From Lamellibrachia satsuma (lineage: Eukaryota; Annelida; Polychaeta; Sabellida; Siboglinidae): a stretch of DNA of 64,000 nt. Position 1 is the stretch's first letter, and every line of letters begins with the position of its first letter. The stretch covers positions 1,774,501 through 1,838,500 of the forward strand of contig BSQZ01000001.1 in the NCBI GenBank assembly GCA_033239005.1, written 5' to 3'. Positions 38,690 through 49,595 of this stretch are shown in pieces. A program made the translations under genes and the position numbers. The notes beneath the pieces were generated by a model. The model ran no database searches. It saw only the letters and a program-made list of their open reading frames with translations, and had not been told where the DNA came from.

Positions 38690-41505
38690 CTATTTTTACA
38701 CATATTCACACTACTAGCATTAACACAATCATTTGGCAGTTTGTTCCATTCATTTATCACCCTCTGTGAGAAAGAGTACTTTCTCATGTCCAACCTACAC
38801 TGCTACTTAACTAATGCACCTTTGTGTCCTCTGGTTCTACTGCCTTCTTTAAGTTTGAAGAACATATTCCTGTCAATATCCTCATAACCATTCACTATTT
38901 TAAACACTTCTATTTGGTCTCCTCTTAGTCTCCTGGTCTCTAGTGTTGTCAAACCACATTGTAATAAGCGATTTTTGTAACTAAGGAATCTCAATTCTGG
39001 AACCATTTTAGTTGCTCTTCGTTGTAATCTTTCTACTTGTCTATATCCTTTTTTACGATACGGGCTCCATGCTTGAATATAATATTCCAAATGTGGTCTA
39101 ACTATTGCTTTGTACAGGGGTACAATTAGATATTTCTCTTTATACATGATAGTTCTCATAATTAGCCCTAGAATTTGATTTCCTTTCGAAGCAGCAATCC
39201 CACATTGCTCTGAAACTTTCATGTCAGCGCTAAATGTTCCTCCTAAGTCCTTTTCTTGTGTGGTTCTACCTAGTACAGCGTCCCCCATTTTATATTCTTC
39301 ATCCATGTTTCCATGTCATATGTGTATACATTTACACTTCCCAAAATTTAATAACATTTGCCATTTTTCTGACCATTTAACTAATTTATTTAGATCATCC
39401 TGTAAACTTTGTTTATCTGTATCATTAGTAACCTCTCTGAATATTTTTGTGTCATCTGGAAATTTTAGTACTTTGCTAGATATGTCATCCTCCAAATTAT
39501 TTATATATATTAAAATAGTATAGGGCCGAATACTGATCCCTGTGGTACCCCACTCAAAACAGATTTCCAGTTTGAAATCTCACCATCTACTATTACTCTC
39601 TGTTTTTTTGTGTGTAAGCCACTTTTCTATCCAGTTGATTACATCATTACCTATGCCATGGGCTTTTAGTTTAAGTAACACTATTTGATGTGGCACTTTA
39701 TAGAAAGCTTTCTGAAAATCTAAGTAGACAACATCCACTGGTGACCCGTCATCTACCCACTTTGTAATTTCTTCAAAAGAACATAAGATATTGGTTAGAC
39801 ATGACCTTGCTTTTAGGAACCCATGTTGAGATGTATTTATTAATTTATGTTTTACAAGGAATTCCACCATGTGGTCTCTAATTAATGTTTCGAGTAATTT
39901 ACATACAACTGATGTTAAACTCAATGGTCTGTAATTTTCTGGCTTGTTCCTCGATCCCTTATTAAATAGCGGCGTAATGTTTGCCTCTTTCCTGTCTGAA
40001 GGAACTATTCCTTCTTCTATTGACAAGTTAAATAAGTTTGCAAGCGGTGTACTAATTTGCTCAACAATTTCCTTAAGCATTTGGTGATATCCCATCAACT
40101 CCAGGTGATTTATTATCTTTCATCTTCTTAATTTTCTTTGCTATCATTTCAGGAGTTATAAATAACTGCCCTAAATGTTCTAATGCATTGCCCTCAAATT
40201 TAGTAAATGGAACTGGAAGTGAGCTGATATCTTCTGTGGTAAAAACTGAACTGAAATACTCATTCAGGACCTCTGCCATTTGAAACCCGTCTGAAATTAT
40301 GTTTCCCCTGTTGTTTTCCAGTGGTCCGACCTTATCTTGAATTTTCTATTTCATAAGCATAGACACTCTTGCTGTAATTTTTTATATTACCTGCCAATTT
40401 TTTTTCAAAGGTTCTTTTAGATTTTCTAATTTCAGTTATAGCTAGGTTAAGTGTCTCTTTGTAGTTTGTGTAGTTTTCTACATTTCCAGTTTGTTTATAT
40501 ATCCTCCACAGCATCTGTTTGTGAGCAATTTTTCTAATAGCCTCTTTTGACAGGTGTGTCTTCCTGGACCTTTTCCCTTGTTTTCTTAATGGAAAAAATT
40601 TCTCAATAATGCCCTCAATCTCATATTTTAAACAAGTCCAGCATTCTGTTGCTGACTTGTTCTTCAGCAAGTTATTCCAATCTATATCTGCTAGATGTGT
40701 TCTCATCACTTTATATTTGCCTTTGTTGAAGTTCCTCCTCCATTGTTTTTTATATGTATTCCCTGTTTTTACTGTTATTTTAAAATGGATTTGGTTATGG
40801 TCACTTGAACCCAAAGGTTGGTGTACTTACTTTAACATTGTCAACTAATTCATTTTGAGAAGACAAAATTAAATCTAACACATTCCCACCTCTGGTTGGT
40901 TCCAAGACATGTTGAGTAAGGAAACAATCCCGTGTTAGAAGTAGAAACTGATGGTCATCACCTCCAGCACTCTCTAATGATTCCCATTGTATATGGCCAT
41001 GCTTAAAATCACCCATTATAACACATTCTCCCTTGCTCACCTCCCTTATTGCCTTTTGTAATTTTACAACTTCCTCTTGTCCTATGTTAGGACTACGATA
41101 AACTACTCTTATTGTTAGTGTTGAGTTCCTGGTAACTATGTTATACCAAATTGCTTCCTCACTATCTGCTTCACTTTTCAGTGTTATATCATATGCTTGG
41201 ATAGATTCTTTAATATATAATATTACTCCACTTCCTCTTCTTTCTCGTCTATCCTTCCTAAACATTACATAGCCTGTCAGTGCTAACTCAGCATCTACAT
41301 TTACTTATTTACCCATGCTTATGTGATGCCTATTACATGAGGATCAATATCTGCTACCATAAAGTCTAACTCAATTTTTTATTTACTATGCTCCTGGCAT
41401 TTAAGTATACACTTTTAAGTTCATTGTCTGAAATTATTGGTGAACATTTCTTTGGATGTGTATTTGTAGTAATACTCCTTTTGGGTTTTCTCTGTCAGTT
41501 CCCCC
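38690..41505 (-). pseudogene. CR1 ORF2 (endonuclease and reverse transcriptase), degenerate
   Basis: Read from 41505 downward: an N-terminal stretch, the AP-type endonuclease (41265-40801; SGVILYIKESI, VVYRSPN, and GDFKHGHIQW where GDFNH is usual), a linker (40814-40332), RT fingers and palm (40279-39580; SPGVDGIS, YRPLSLTSVVCK, YLDFQKAFYKV), then FPDDTKVF and the C-terminal region (39306-38803). At least four frame changes or stops separate these pieces. The order matches CR1-clade ORF2. Confidence 0.9.
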
Positions 41506-41513
41506 CTGCGCAT

Positions 41514-42766
41514 CTAGTTTAAATAATTTATGGTACCTGTGCCCTCGTCGACAACCCTGACAAACTCACACCCAAGAACTGCAGCACCCTTCCCTGTCAG
41601 ATGTAGTCCATCTCTCATGAAAAAGTCATCTCTTCCCACAAAGTTTAACCACATGTCTACGAAGCCTACTCCCTCCTCCATGCATACATTCTGTACTTGT
41701 GTGTTGATCGCCATCCTCCTACAGTTCCTATATTCCTCACCCCTGCCTCCCATTATTGGTAATATCCCCGACAATACACTCTTCTGTCCAACTCGTGCCT
41801 CTTTAAGTGTCTTGATCAACCTCCTGTACTTACCAACGATGGCTGACGTTCCCTCCTTCTCTGCATTGTTCGTTCCCACATGCACGAGAACAGCACCTCC
41901 CGTGACACCACCCATGACTTGTCCTGCCTTCGCTGCTATATCCTCTATTTTTGCCCCTGGTAGGCATACTGTTATATCATCTCCTCTGTTTACAATTTTA
42001 TCCACTTTCCAAATGATGGAATCCCCCATAAATACCCGGGCTTTCCTCGCCTTCTCCTGTGATACTACATCAGCAAAGCTCCTTTCCTGTCGTACACTAT
42101 GCCCCCTTCTCTTCTATCATAAACCTTTACTATCTTACCACCTGGCACTCCCTCTCCACTCACCCGCTTACCTTTCTTTTGTTGCATACTCTGCCTCCTC
42201 TCATCTTTCTTCTTCTGATCCACAGTCTTCTCCTTTTCTCTGCTCTTGTTATCCTTGACTATCCTGCCACCTGACAACCCCTCTTCACTCACCCGCTTAC
42301 CTCTCTTTTGTTGCATACTCTGCCTCCTCTCATCTTTCTTCTTCTGATCCACAGTCTTCTCCTTTTCTCTGCTCTTGTTATCCTCGACCATCCTGCCACC
42401 TGACAATCCCTCTTCACTCACTCGTTTATCTTCTTTTTGTTGCACATTCTTCCTTTTTCCATCTTTCTTCTTCTTACCAGCTTTCTCCCTCACATTGCCA
42501 CTGCTCTCCTCGTTCTCACCACCTCTGTTCTCCTCGTTTTCATTACCTCTGCTCTCTTCCTTCTCACCCTGCCCTGTCATCACCAAAATCATATATCTTA
42601 ACTCATTTACTTGCTCCTGCATACATTTTGCTGTCATACACCCCCATACACACGAAATGAAAATCATCTGCCTGCACCTCTGCCCACGAATTTGTACACC
42701 CTTACTTTGCAGTTTATCCAGCCAGAGCATGTCAAGTTGCCTTTCGCCTTTACTTGGCGTTTGCAC
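41514..42766 (-). pseudogene. CR1 ORF1 with SGNH-esterase domain, one frameshift
   Basis: The N-terminal part (42766-42065) has a few cysteines (QRCRQMIFISCVWGCMTAKC), then a strongly charged Lys/Glu region with a 43-residue tandem repeat. After a frameshift near 42060 the C-terminal part (42029-41514) is an SGNH/GDSL hydrolase-like domain. Visible are block I FMGDSIIW, block III VHVGTNN, and block V MRDGLHLTGKGA with the Asp and His, so the Ser, Asn, Asp and His positions are all retained. Esterase domains in ORF1 are known in CR1-like LINEs. The stop lies at the ORF2 start (TTTAAACTAGATG). Confidence 0.88.
42140..42440 (-). repeat. 129-bp in-frame tandem repeat inside CR1 ORF1
   Basis: The block containing CTGATCCACAGTCTTCTCC recurs at 42215 and 42344, 129 bp apart, with a partial third unit. 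It encodes a 43-residue repeat of KRVSEEGLSGGR and REKEKTVDQKKKDERRQS type. Confidence 0.92.
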
Positions 42767-43103
42767 GGCGCCATGTTAGAAATTAAATTTATATTTGTTT
42801 ATAATCCGTTTATAATCAATTTATACTATGAGGTTAGCATTTGCTGGACACTGCTACATACATAACGATGAATACACAGGGATACCAAGACATACAAAAA
42901 CATCCACCGACTCAATGGCGGAAGAAGTGGGATTAGTGCACGGAGAGCTGCACGGAGAGCTGCATACGGCAGTGGTGGATAGAAACCTCTGGAGATGGTT
43001 GGAGCCGGCAGAGTTCGACACCAGTGGCCGACAAGATAGTGACGTAGTCTCGATGACGACTATGCTGGTGTTATTTACTCGATGGTCTATATTTGTCACT
43101 CAC

Positions 43104-43383
43104 ATCTGTGTGCAAGTCAAGTTCGAACTCAACAGGAAAATTGGGTATTTGACCAGTGACCGTGTATACTTCTGCAGATAAGAATAACCAGTCTATTACC
43201 GGAGACTCCGATGAGTAAGTGACGAAGACCATGAGCATGGCTTTAATGACCACGTTGAACGCGGTGATGTATATAATGTTCCCGAGAAAACCTGCTTCGT
43301 AGAACTCAGCTTGAAGAGATGTGAGAACTGCGGCGGAGGATGGCAAGTGGACGGTAGAGTTGCCGATAGGGGGCACTGGGGCA
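43104..43383 (-). CDS. candidate exon of an unidentified gene
   Basis: A 280-bp minus-strand block is bounded by a strong acceptor (TTGTTTTTCCAG, ending at 43384) and a strong donor (GTGAGT, starting at 43103) and is open between them. Frame: two bases borrowed upstream, phase 0 at its end, 93 codons. It contains a hydrophobic stretch (GFLGNIIYITAFNVVIKAM) followed by VIDWLFLSAEVYTVTGQ, suggesting a membrane or secreted protein. I do not recognise the family, and no partner exon was found. It is GC-richer than its surroundings. Confidence 0.35.
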
Positions 43384-43559
43384 CTGGAAAAACAACAACC
43401 GAAGCAGCGAAGCAGTACACAATTAATCGGCCTCATCCCTTTACAAAAGGCAACTACGAGGAAGAACCTGCATAACTCTGATGACGTGTTTCATTCGTTG
43501 TAAGCTATTTCGTCTATCGTGTTGAAGGTACGTTAGTGTTGATCACTTTAACGATACAC

Positions 43560-44190
43560 TGCCTAATTCGATTTCAAACTAAAAGCATCAATTATTGATG
43601 TCCGGATGCATTGTTAAGTAACTCATTAATCTCGTTGAGTTGCCAGCGACGTAGCAATTACAGGTATCCAGTGAACTGCGTGAAGACTTATAAAGATACG
43701 GATAGCTCGGTGTGCAGTCTTTGGGACCGGTCACAGCGCTTTACATTTCACCTGGTCTATTCGTTCGCACATATCCATCACTGTCTACATCCTCACTATT
43801 ACCGCTAAATTCAATTCCATAAATTGTATTCAAACAACAAATAGCAATGACTACAGTAACCATGACATTATTGTTTTCTGTTCAAACGTTTGAAAGAAAT
43901 ACCAAGAAGTTAAGCAAACTTATATATGATGTATCAGCTACATAGCTATACATTTAATAACATTTGAGTAATTAGAAGATGTACAAGTAGAAATACTGAA
44001 TCATATACGATTGCCTTCATTTATACAGAATAAAGTACTGTTATTTACATAGTCAATAAACATGATAAAGAAACAAATTATTGAAATAGTATATATTCTG
44101 TTCAGAGCTATCAACAGTAACTAGCAATAGTAAATAGATTATGTTATACAGATATACTTTATATACCTTTTTATAAAGTTAGTGAGATCA
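43560..44190. other. unassigned sequence
   Basis: AT-rich, with no gene or repeat recognised. Confidence 0.4.
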
Positions 44191-44194
44191 GTAT

Positions 44195-45470
44195 CTAAGG
44201 AATTCCAGAGACTGTGAAATGTACAGAAAGAGTCATAGGTCTAATATTTGTGGTAACACAACACTTCACGAATTGATTTTTTAGACGTGTTATTGTTGAA
44301 ATATCCGTTTTCATAAAATGTTGTTGTATGTTAACTGGCAACTTGCACTGGTATGTTTTAAACATGAAAACAGTTGTTGTAAATTTTACCAGGTCTACAA
44401 ATTGTAATGCATGTGACCTATGAAATAGAGGGGTTGTGACGTCAATGTGGTTCGCACCATACAATAGTCTCATTGCTCTCTTTTGGAGTATGACAGTACC
44501 ATTGATCTTGGTAGGATAAGTGTTTCCCCATATTTCAGAACAGTAATTAATATATGGTAAGAACATAGAGCAGTATAGGATGTGCATAGACTATAAGTCT
44601 ACTAGCTGACTACACTTACACAATATGGCAACGTTTAGATTTAACGCGCTATGTTGTCTTTCCAGTTCAGCTTTACATCGTTTAATACACCAAGAAACTT
44701 GGCAACCCTATTCTGTCAATGTACACAGCATTGATTGTTATGTCAATATTAGCGCTCAGAGTATTATCACAAAACAACATGTAACTTGTTTTCGAAACAT
44801 TCAGGGATAACTTGTTTACAGCAAACCAAGTACACATTTTGTCCAGAACAGATTATACAGTTGTAACAAATTGATTGATGTTTTTGTTTGCAGAAAATAA
44901 ATTAGTGCCATCAGCAAACAAGATATATTTTACGAGTTTAGAAATGTTACATAAATCACTCACATGAAATGTGAAGAATTTAGGTCCTAATATTGAACTA
45001 TGTGGGAAACTACATGATATATATGTAATAAGTATGAATGGAAACCACTTAGTCGAATATTAAACAGTTTTTCTGATATTTTAGAAACGTGTGGCAGTAA
45101 TGAAACTGGTCAGTAGTTTGAACAGTTTTCTTTGTTTCTAAGTTTGACAATATTCATGCTAAGACCATCTGCATCAGCTGAGCCTTTGTTTTTGCAGTTT
45201 TCGACAACCTTATGAAAATTTGTTTTATCAACTGGTGACAAAAACATGCATTTATCATTTCTGTTTTGTAAGTAATTAAATACAGATGAACCAACTGGAG
45301 TTGTAATATTTTTTAGCAAAGTCTGGACCTACAGTTGTAAAGAATTCGTTATGCATGCTGATAATATTTCCTTTAGTTCCAATGAATTTGTCGTTGTTGA
45401 TACAATGTTCAGGGGTATTCATGGTTCTTCTGCACTTTACCCATAATTGTTCTTAATACTCTCCATGTAG
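44195..45470 (-). mobile_element. Jockey/L2-like LINE relic
   Basis: Read on the minus strand, RT pieces appear in order: GRPTWRVLRTIMGK-like near 45450; FLSPVDKTNFHKVVENCKNK and SADADGLSMNIVK (45319-45110); FADGTNLF in the place of FADDT near 44900; and the thumb region FLPYINYCSEIWGNTYPTK and LQKRAMRLLYG (44587-44195). Stops and deletions lie between the pieces. The WGNTY and LQKRA blocks are common in non-LTR RTs distinct from the CR1 family above. Confidence 0.8.
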
Positions 45471-45503
45471 GCCTACCGGCAATATTGTTTTTTTTCTCAA
45501 CAA

Positions 45504-45741
45504 TAATGCACAGTAATATTTCTGTTTTGCACACCTCAGAAGAGCTGTCAGGTTGTTTTTATATAATTTGTATCAGGAACAGGAAATATTATTAGTCCCA
45601 GAGCCACAATAAAACAGAGTATTCAACACAAAAACCATACAATATATTACATTTAAACCGACATGAGAAAACGTAATGCACAGTAATATTTCTTATTTTC
45701 ACACTTCACTCCGAACAACCGTCAGTTTGTTTTTATATAAT
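45504..45741 (+). repeat. direct repeat of about 68 bp, 170 bp apart
   Basis: TAATGCACAGTAATATTTCT followed by a CACAC-rich segment and GTTTTTATATAATTT occurs at 45504-45570 and, diverged, at 45674-45741. Origin unknown. Confidence 0.75.
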
Positions 45742-45883
45742 TTATTTTATATATTTTTTCAATAGCATCTGTTCTGTGTTTTAGGAATAACGACATAAGT
45801 TATTTTTGTGGCATGCATTTACTAGACTACTTGTCATTGTTTCTTTGGTTCATGTCGTTTAGTATATTGACCTCATACTGGCG

Positions 45884-47105
45884 TCTTGCCCCAAAACCGC
45901 AACATTCTTTCTCCACTGTGTGAAATATGAATGTTAAAACGAAACACATTATTGCTAGATGTAAAACAACTGCATGATGTCTTATTTAATCCAAACAAGC
46001 AGCACAGATGCATTATTTAGTTACTCTCGATCTCGTTGTTAGCGCGGATGGAACAACACTATCTTGTCTGTGACACGGGTGGAGTCATTTCGGTCTTTCC
46101 TTGGGCGCTTTGCCGTCACAGAAAAACCACGTCGACCATTCCACGTTATGGCGTACTCTTATGAAATATACCATGGAATTACATGGTATACCATGTAATC
46201 GCATGATATGCCATGGTATACCATGGTATTTCGTTATATTATATGGTATTACATGGTAAACCATAGCATACCATGACATTACACGGTAAACTATGGTAGA
46301 CCATGTTTTTTCATATATTGTGTATGGTAAATATATGGTATACCATGGTTTACTGTTTCAAAACACCATGGTATTTTGTCATGGTTTCCCTGTTTCAAAA
46401 CACCACGGATTACCATGGTTTCCATGGTATATCATGGTATTTTACCATGGTTTACCTATTTCAAACACCTTGGTAATTACCATGCAATACGATGGCCCTG
46501 TGACCGTGAGTCGGAAGCCGTCGGCGGAACGAAGTACTTATTTATTATTAGGCCTGCCGCCGAATTTTGCACCATTTTAAGCTTCTGAATTAAACGCACA
46601 TTTAATCCAAACATCAAAGCATTTCCATAACCCAGCTTATGTGTGACAAGGCGCGTGTACGATCGCCTTCCACAAATGGGTCGTCACGAATTTTCGAATT
46701 GTTGCGATGTTGTGCAATTCAAAATACACGCGCACGCAACTTGTGTCGACATATACAAAGTGCTATCCATGAAAACGCCTAGATCTCGCAGAAATTACTG
46801 CGGTGATATGTCGAACCCACACACGTTAATTTTGTTAACAATGGGCGGTGCTTTACACTACGGCGTACATAAAACAACTGTCTCTGTTTTGGCCTCATTC
46901 AGCATTCGGTGTTGGTCCGTCACCCGTAGTTTGGCGTCTGTTGTGCATCGCTCAGTGCGTCGGATAGCATCCTCTACTTCACAACGTTGACTACGTTTGA
47001 CGAATATGGCGCTAATTAGCCTACAATAGTTTGTGAACAACAGGGGACCAAGAACCGACCGTGCTGCGCGCCACAACAAAGCTGTTGTTGACGAGAGATG
47101 GCATC
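45884..47105 (-). repeat. dispersed repeat R, copy R1 (contains LINE RT fragment)
   Basis: R1 begins TCTTGCCCCAAAACCGCAAC and aligns with R2 (60016-60615 plus 63658-64000). Its right part translates on the minus strand as a LINE RT piece (RSVLGPLLF, RRTERCTTDAKLRVTDQH, LNEAKTETV). R1 lacks the 3-kb element in R2: at 46721-46740 it reads AAAATACACG then CGCACGCAAC without interruption, and so serves as the empty site. Confidence 0.85.
46150..46490. repeat. CCATGG-rich palindromic repeat field
   Basis: Many degenerate copies of TATACCATGGTAT-like palindromes. The equivalent place in R2 (60285-60365) is much shorter, so the field has expanded or contracted between copies. Confidence 0.8.
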
Positions 47106-47214
47106 GCCGATATTTATAGAAACACGGTAAACTGACTGGATTGCGCCAATAGGCAGTCAACAGGACTAGCGAGCGAGATCAATAGCACTACTATAATATA
47201 AAGTACATATGTAA

Positions 47215-47985
47215 TAACATTTCTAAGAGCATAGGCATTATCAAAAAGGTAAAGAGCAAACTGAACAAGAAGACATTGGTTAACCTATATTATACATTTA
47301 TTTACCCATATATTACTTATTGTAACGTAATATGGGGAAGAGCCCCAACAAAATATTTATCTAAAATTCATATATTGCAGAAAAGAAAATATGTATAATT
47401 AGTCATGTTGGATTTAAAAACCACACACAGTTTTATTTAAGACATATCAAATTATGAACATTTATCAACTAAACCAATATATAAGTTGCGTGGTAATGTA
47501 CAAACATAATAGGGGTATGTTACCAAATCTAATTAATGACAATTAATTAATTAACCTTTTTACCATATCTTATTACAAACAAGTTATTGATTATGCAAAT
47601 GTGGTATACTTGTATTAGAAATCACTCGTGAACAACTATTGGTTAACATAGTATTATATTTTCAACGTGTAATATAACAATAGCTGCTGCACACTGGTCT
47701 ACTATAATTCACATGTGAATAATCCTACTTATTGATTTTTTTAATTTTTTTTAATTTTTTATTTTATTGGTTTATTATTACTTTTTTTAAAATAAAGAAT
47801 AGACATCGTGGCGCATAATATGTTTAATTTATAATTGAAAAAGGAAACATAAGCAATTTGCTTTTTTCCGTTGTCTTAAATATGTTTAGTAGTTGATCGG
47901 CTGATTGATTGTATGTACACGAATTTATGTTATTTGAGAGAATAAACATTATTATTTATTATTATTATTATTATTATTACTGATC
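47215..47985 (+). mobile_element. LINE RT C-terminal fragment with (TTA)n tail
   Basis: The plus strand reads SIGIIKKVKSKLNKKTLVNL, YYTFIYPYITYCNVIWG and LSKIHILQKRK, the thumb region of a Jockey-like RT, then decays. AATAAACATTATTATTTATT and (TTA)n at 47940-47980 look like the 3' end. Confidence 0.75.
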
Positions 47986-47989
47986 TAAC

Positions 47990-48938
<949 letters not shown>

Positions 48939-49210
48939 TTCAACAACGCCACACACACGCACGAACGCACGCACACACACACATATTTCTAATTGATATA
49001 TCTTCATTATATTCTCCAGTCATATATGGCTCACTCCCATAATTGCGTCTTGCAGTTTTTGCCTTAGTTTTTCCCTATTTCAACAATTCAAGAACAAACA
49101 AATCAGTTCGCAATACAATATAAACACACTGAACTTGTAAGTGAAATGTAAGTAGAGTTCTTATTGAGTCGTGTTAGTCCCTCAAACACAACTTGTATAT
49201 GTCTGTATAT

Positions 49211-49375
49211 GTCTGCACGCACGCACGCACGTACGCACGCACGCACGCACGCACGCACGCACAGACACACAGACACACAGACACACACGCCGGCACGCAC
49301 ACACGCGGCCGCGCGCCGGCGCGCGCACACACACACATCCTCACACGTACGCACGCACGCACGCACGCACGCACA
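49211..49375. repeat. (ACGC)n/(ACAC)n tract
   Basis: ACGCACGC, ACACAGACAC, CGCGCCGGCGCGCGC and ACGCACGC blocks follow one another, mostly alternating purine-pyrimidine. It ends about 75 bp before the GPCR start codon. Confidence 0.95.
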
Positions 49376-49451
49376 CAGAGTTCAATCACTATTAACATTG
49401 TAATGTAAATATAAATTTCCATGTTCACTGTTGATCTCCGAATAGATCGAC

Positions 49452-49595
49452 ATGAACGCGTCGACCGGAAATGAGACGAACGGGACGACGGGATATTATG
49501 AAGGCCTGGTCTCGTTGTCGATCAACGGGGCATACTGCGTCTTTATCATGTTCGGCAACGGAATGACAATCGCGAGCGTGCTGAGGCGAGAACAT
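49452..49595 (+). CDS. GPCR exon 1: N-terminus and TM1
   Basis: ATG at 49452 starts MNASTGNETNGTTGYYEG, then TM1 up to VLRREH. The donor is GTACAA. This start is chosen because it gives a typical glycosylated N-terminus directly before TM1. Confidence 0.85.

Larger units (their letters stand above)
38558..42775 (-). mobile_element. CR1 copy B, nearly full length
   Basis: A minus-strand CR1/L2-type LINE of about 4.2 kb with ORF1 (42766-41514) and ORF2 (about 41500-38690), then the 3' tail ending in repeats of ATCTTGTTAA type at 38558-38580. ORF2 is broken in several places, so the copy is inactive, but it displays the whole gene order of the family. Truncated copies at 17.4, 37.5 and 53.2 kb are relatives. 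Confidence 0.92.

Noticed and set aside
41530..42866. Long plus-strand serine- and leucine-rich frames
   Set aside because: They are antisense shadows of CR1 ORF1, which has recognisable SGNH motifs on the minus strand.
42840..43180. Plus-strand frame starting MAEEVGLVHGE near 42915 as a gene
   Set aside because: No domain, and it overlaps the better-supported minus-strand exon-like block. Left undecided rather than annotated.
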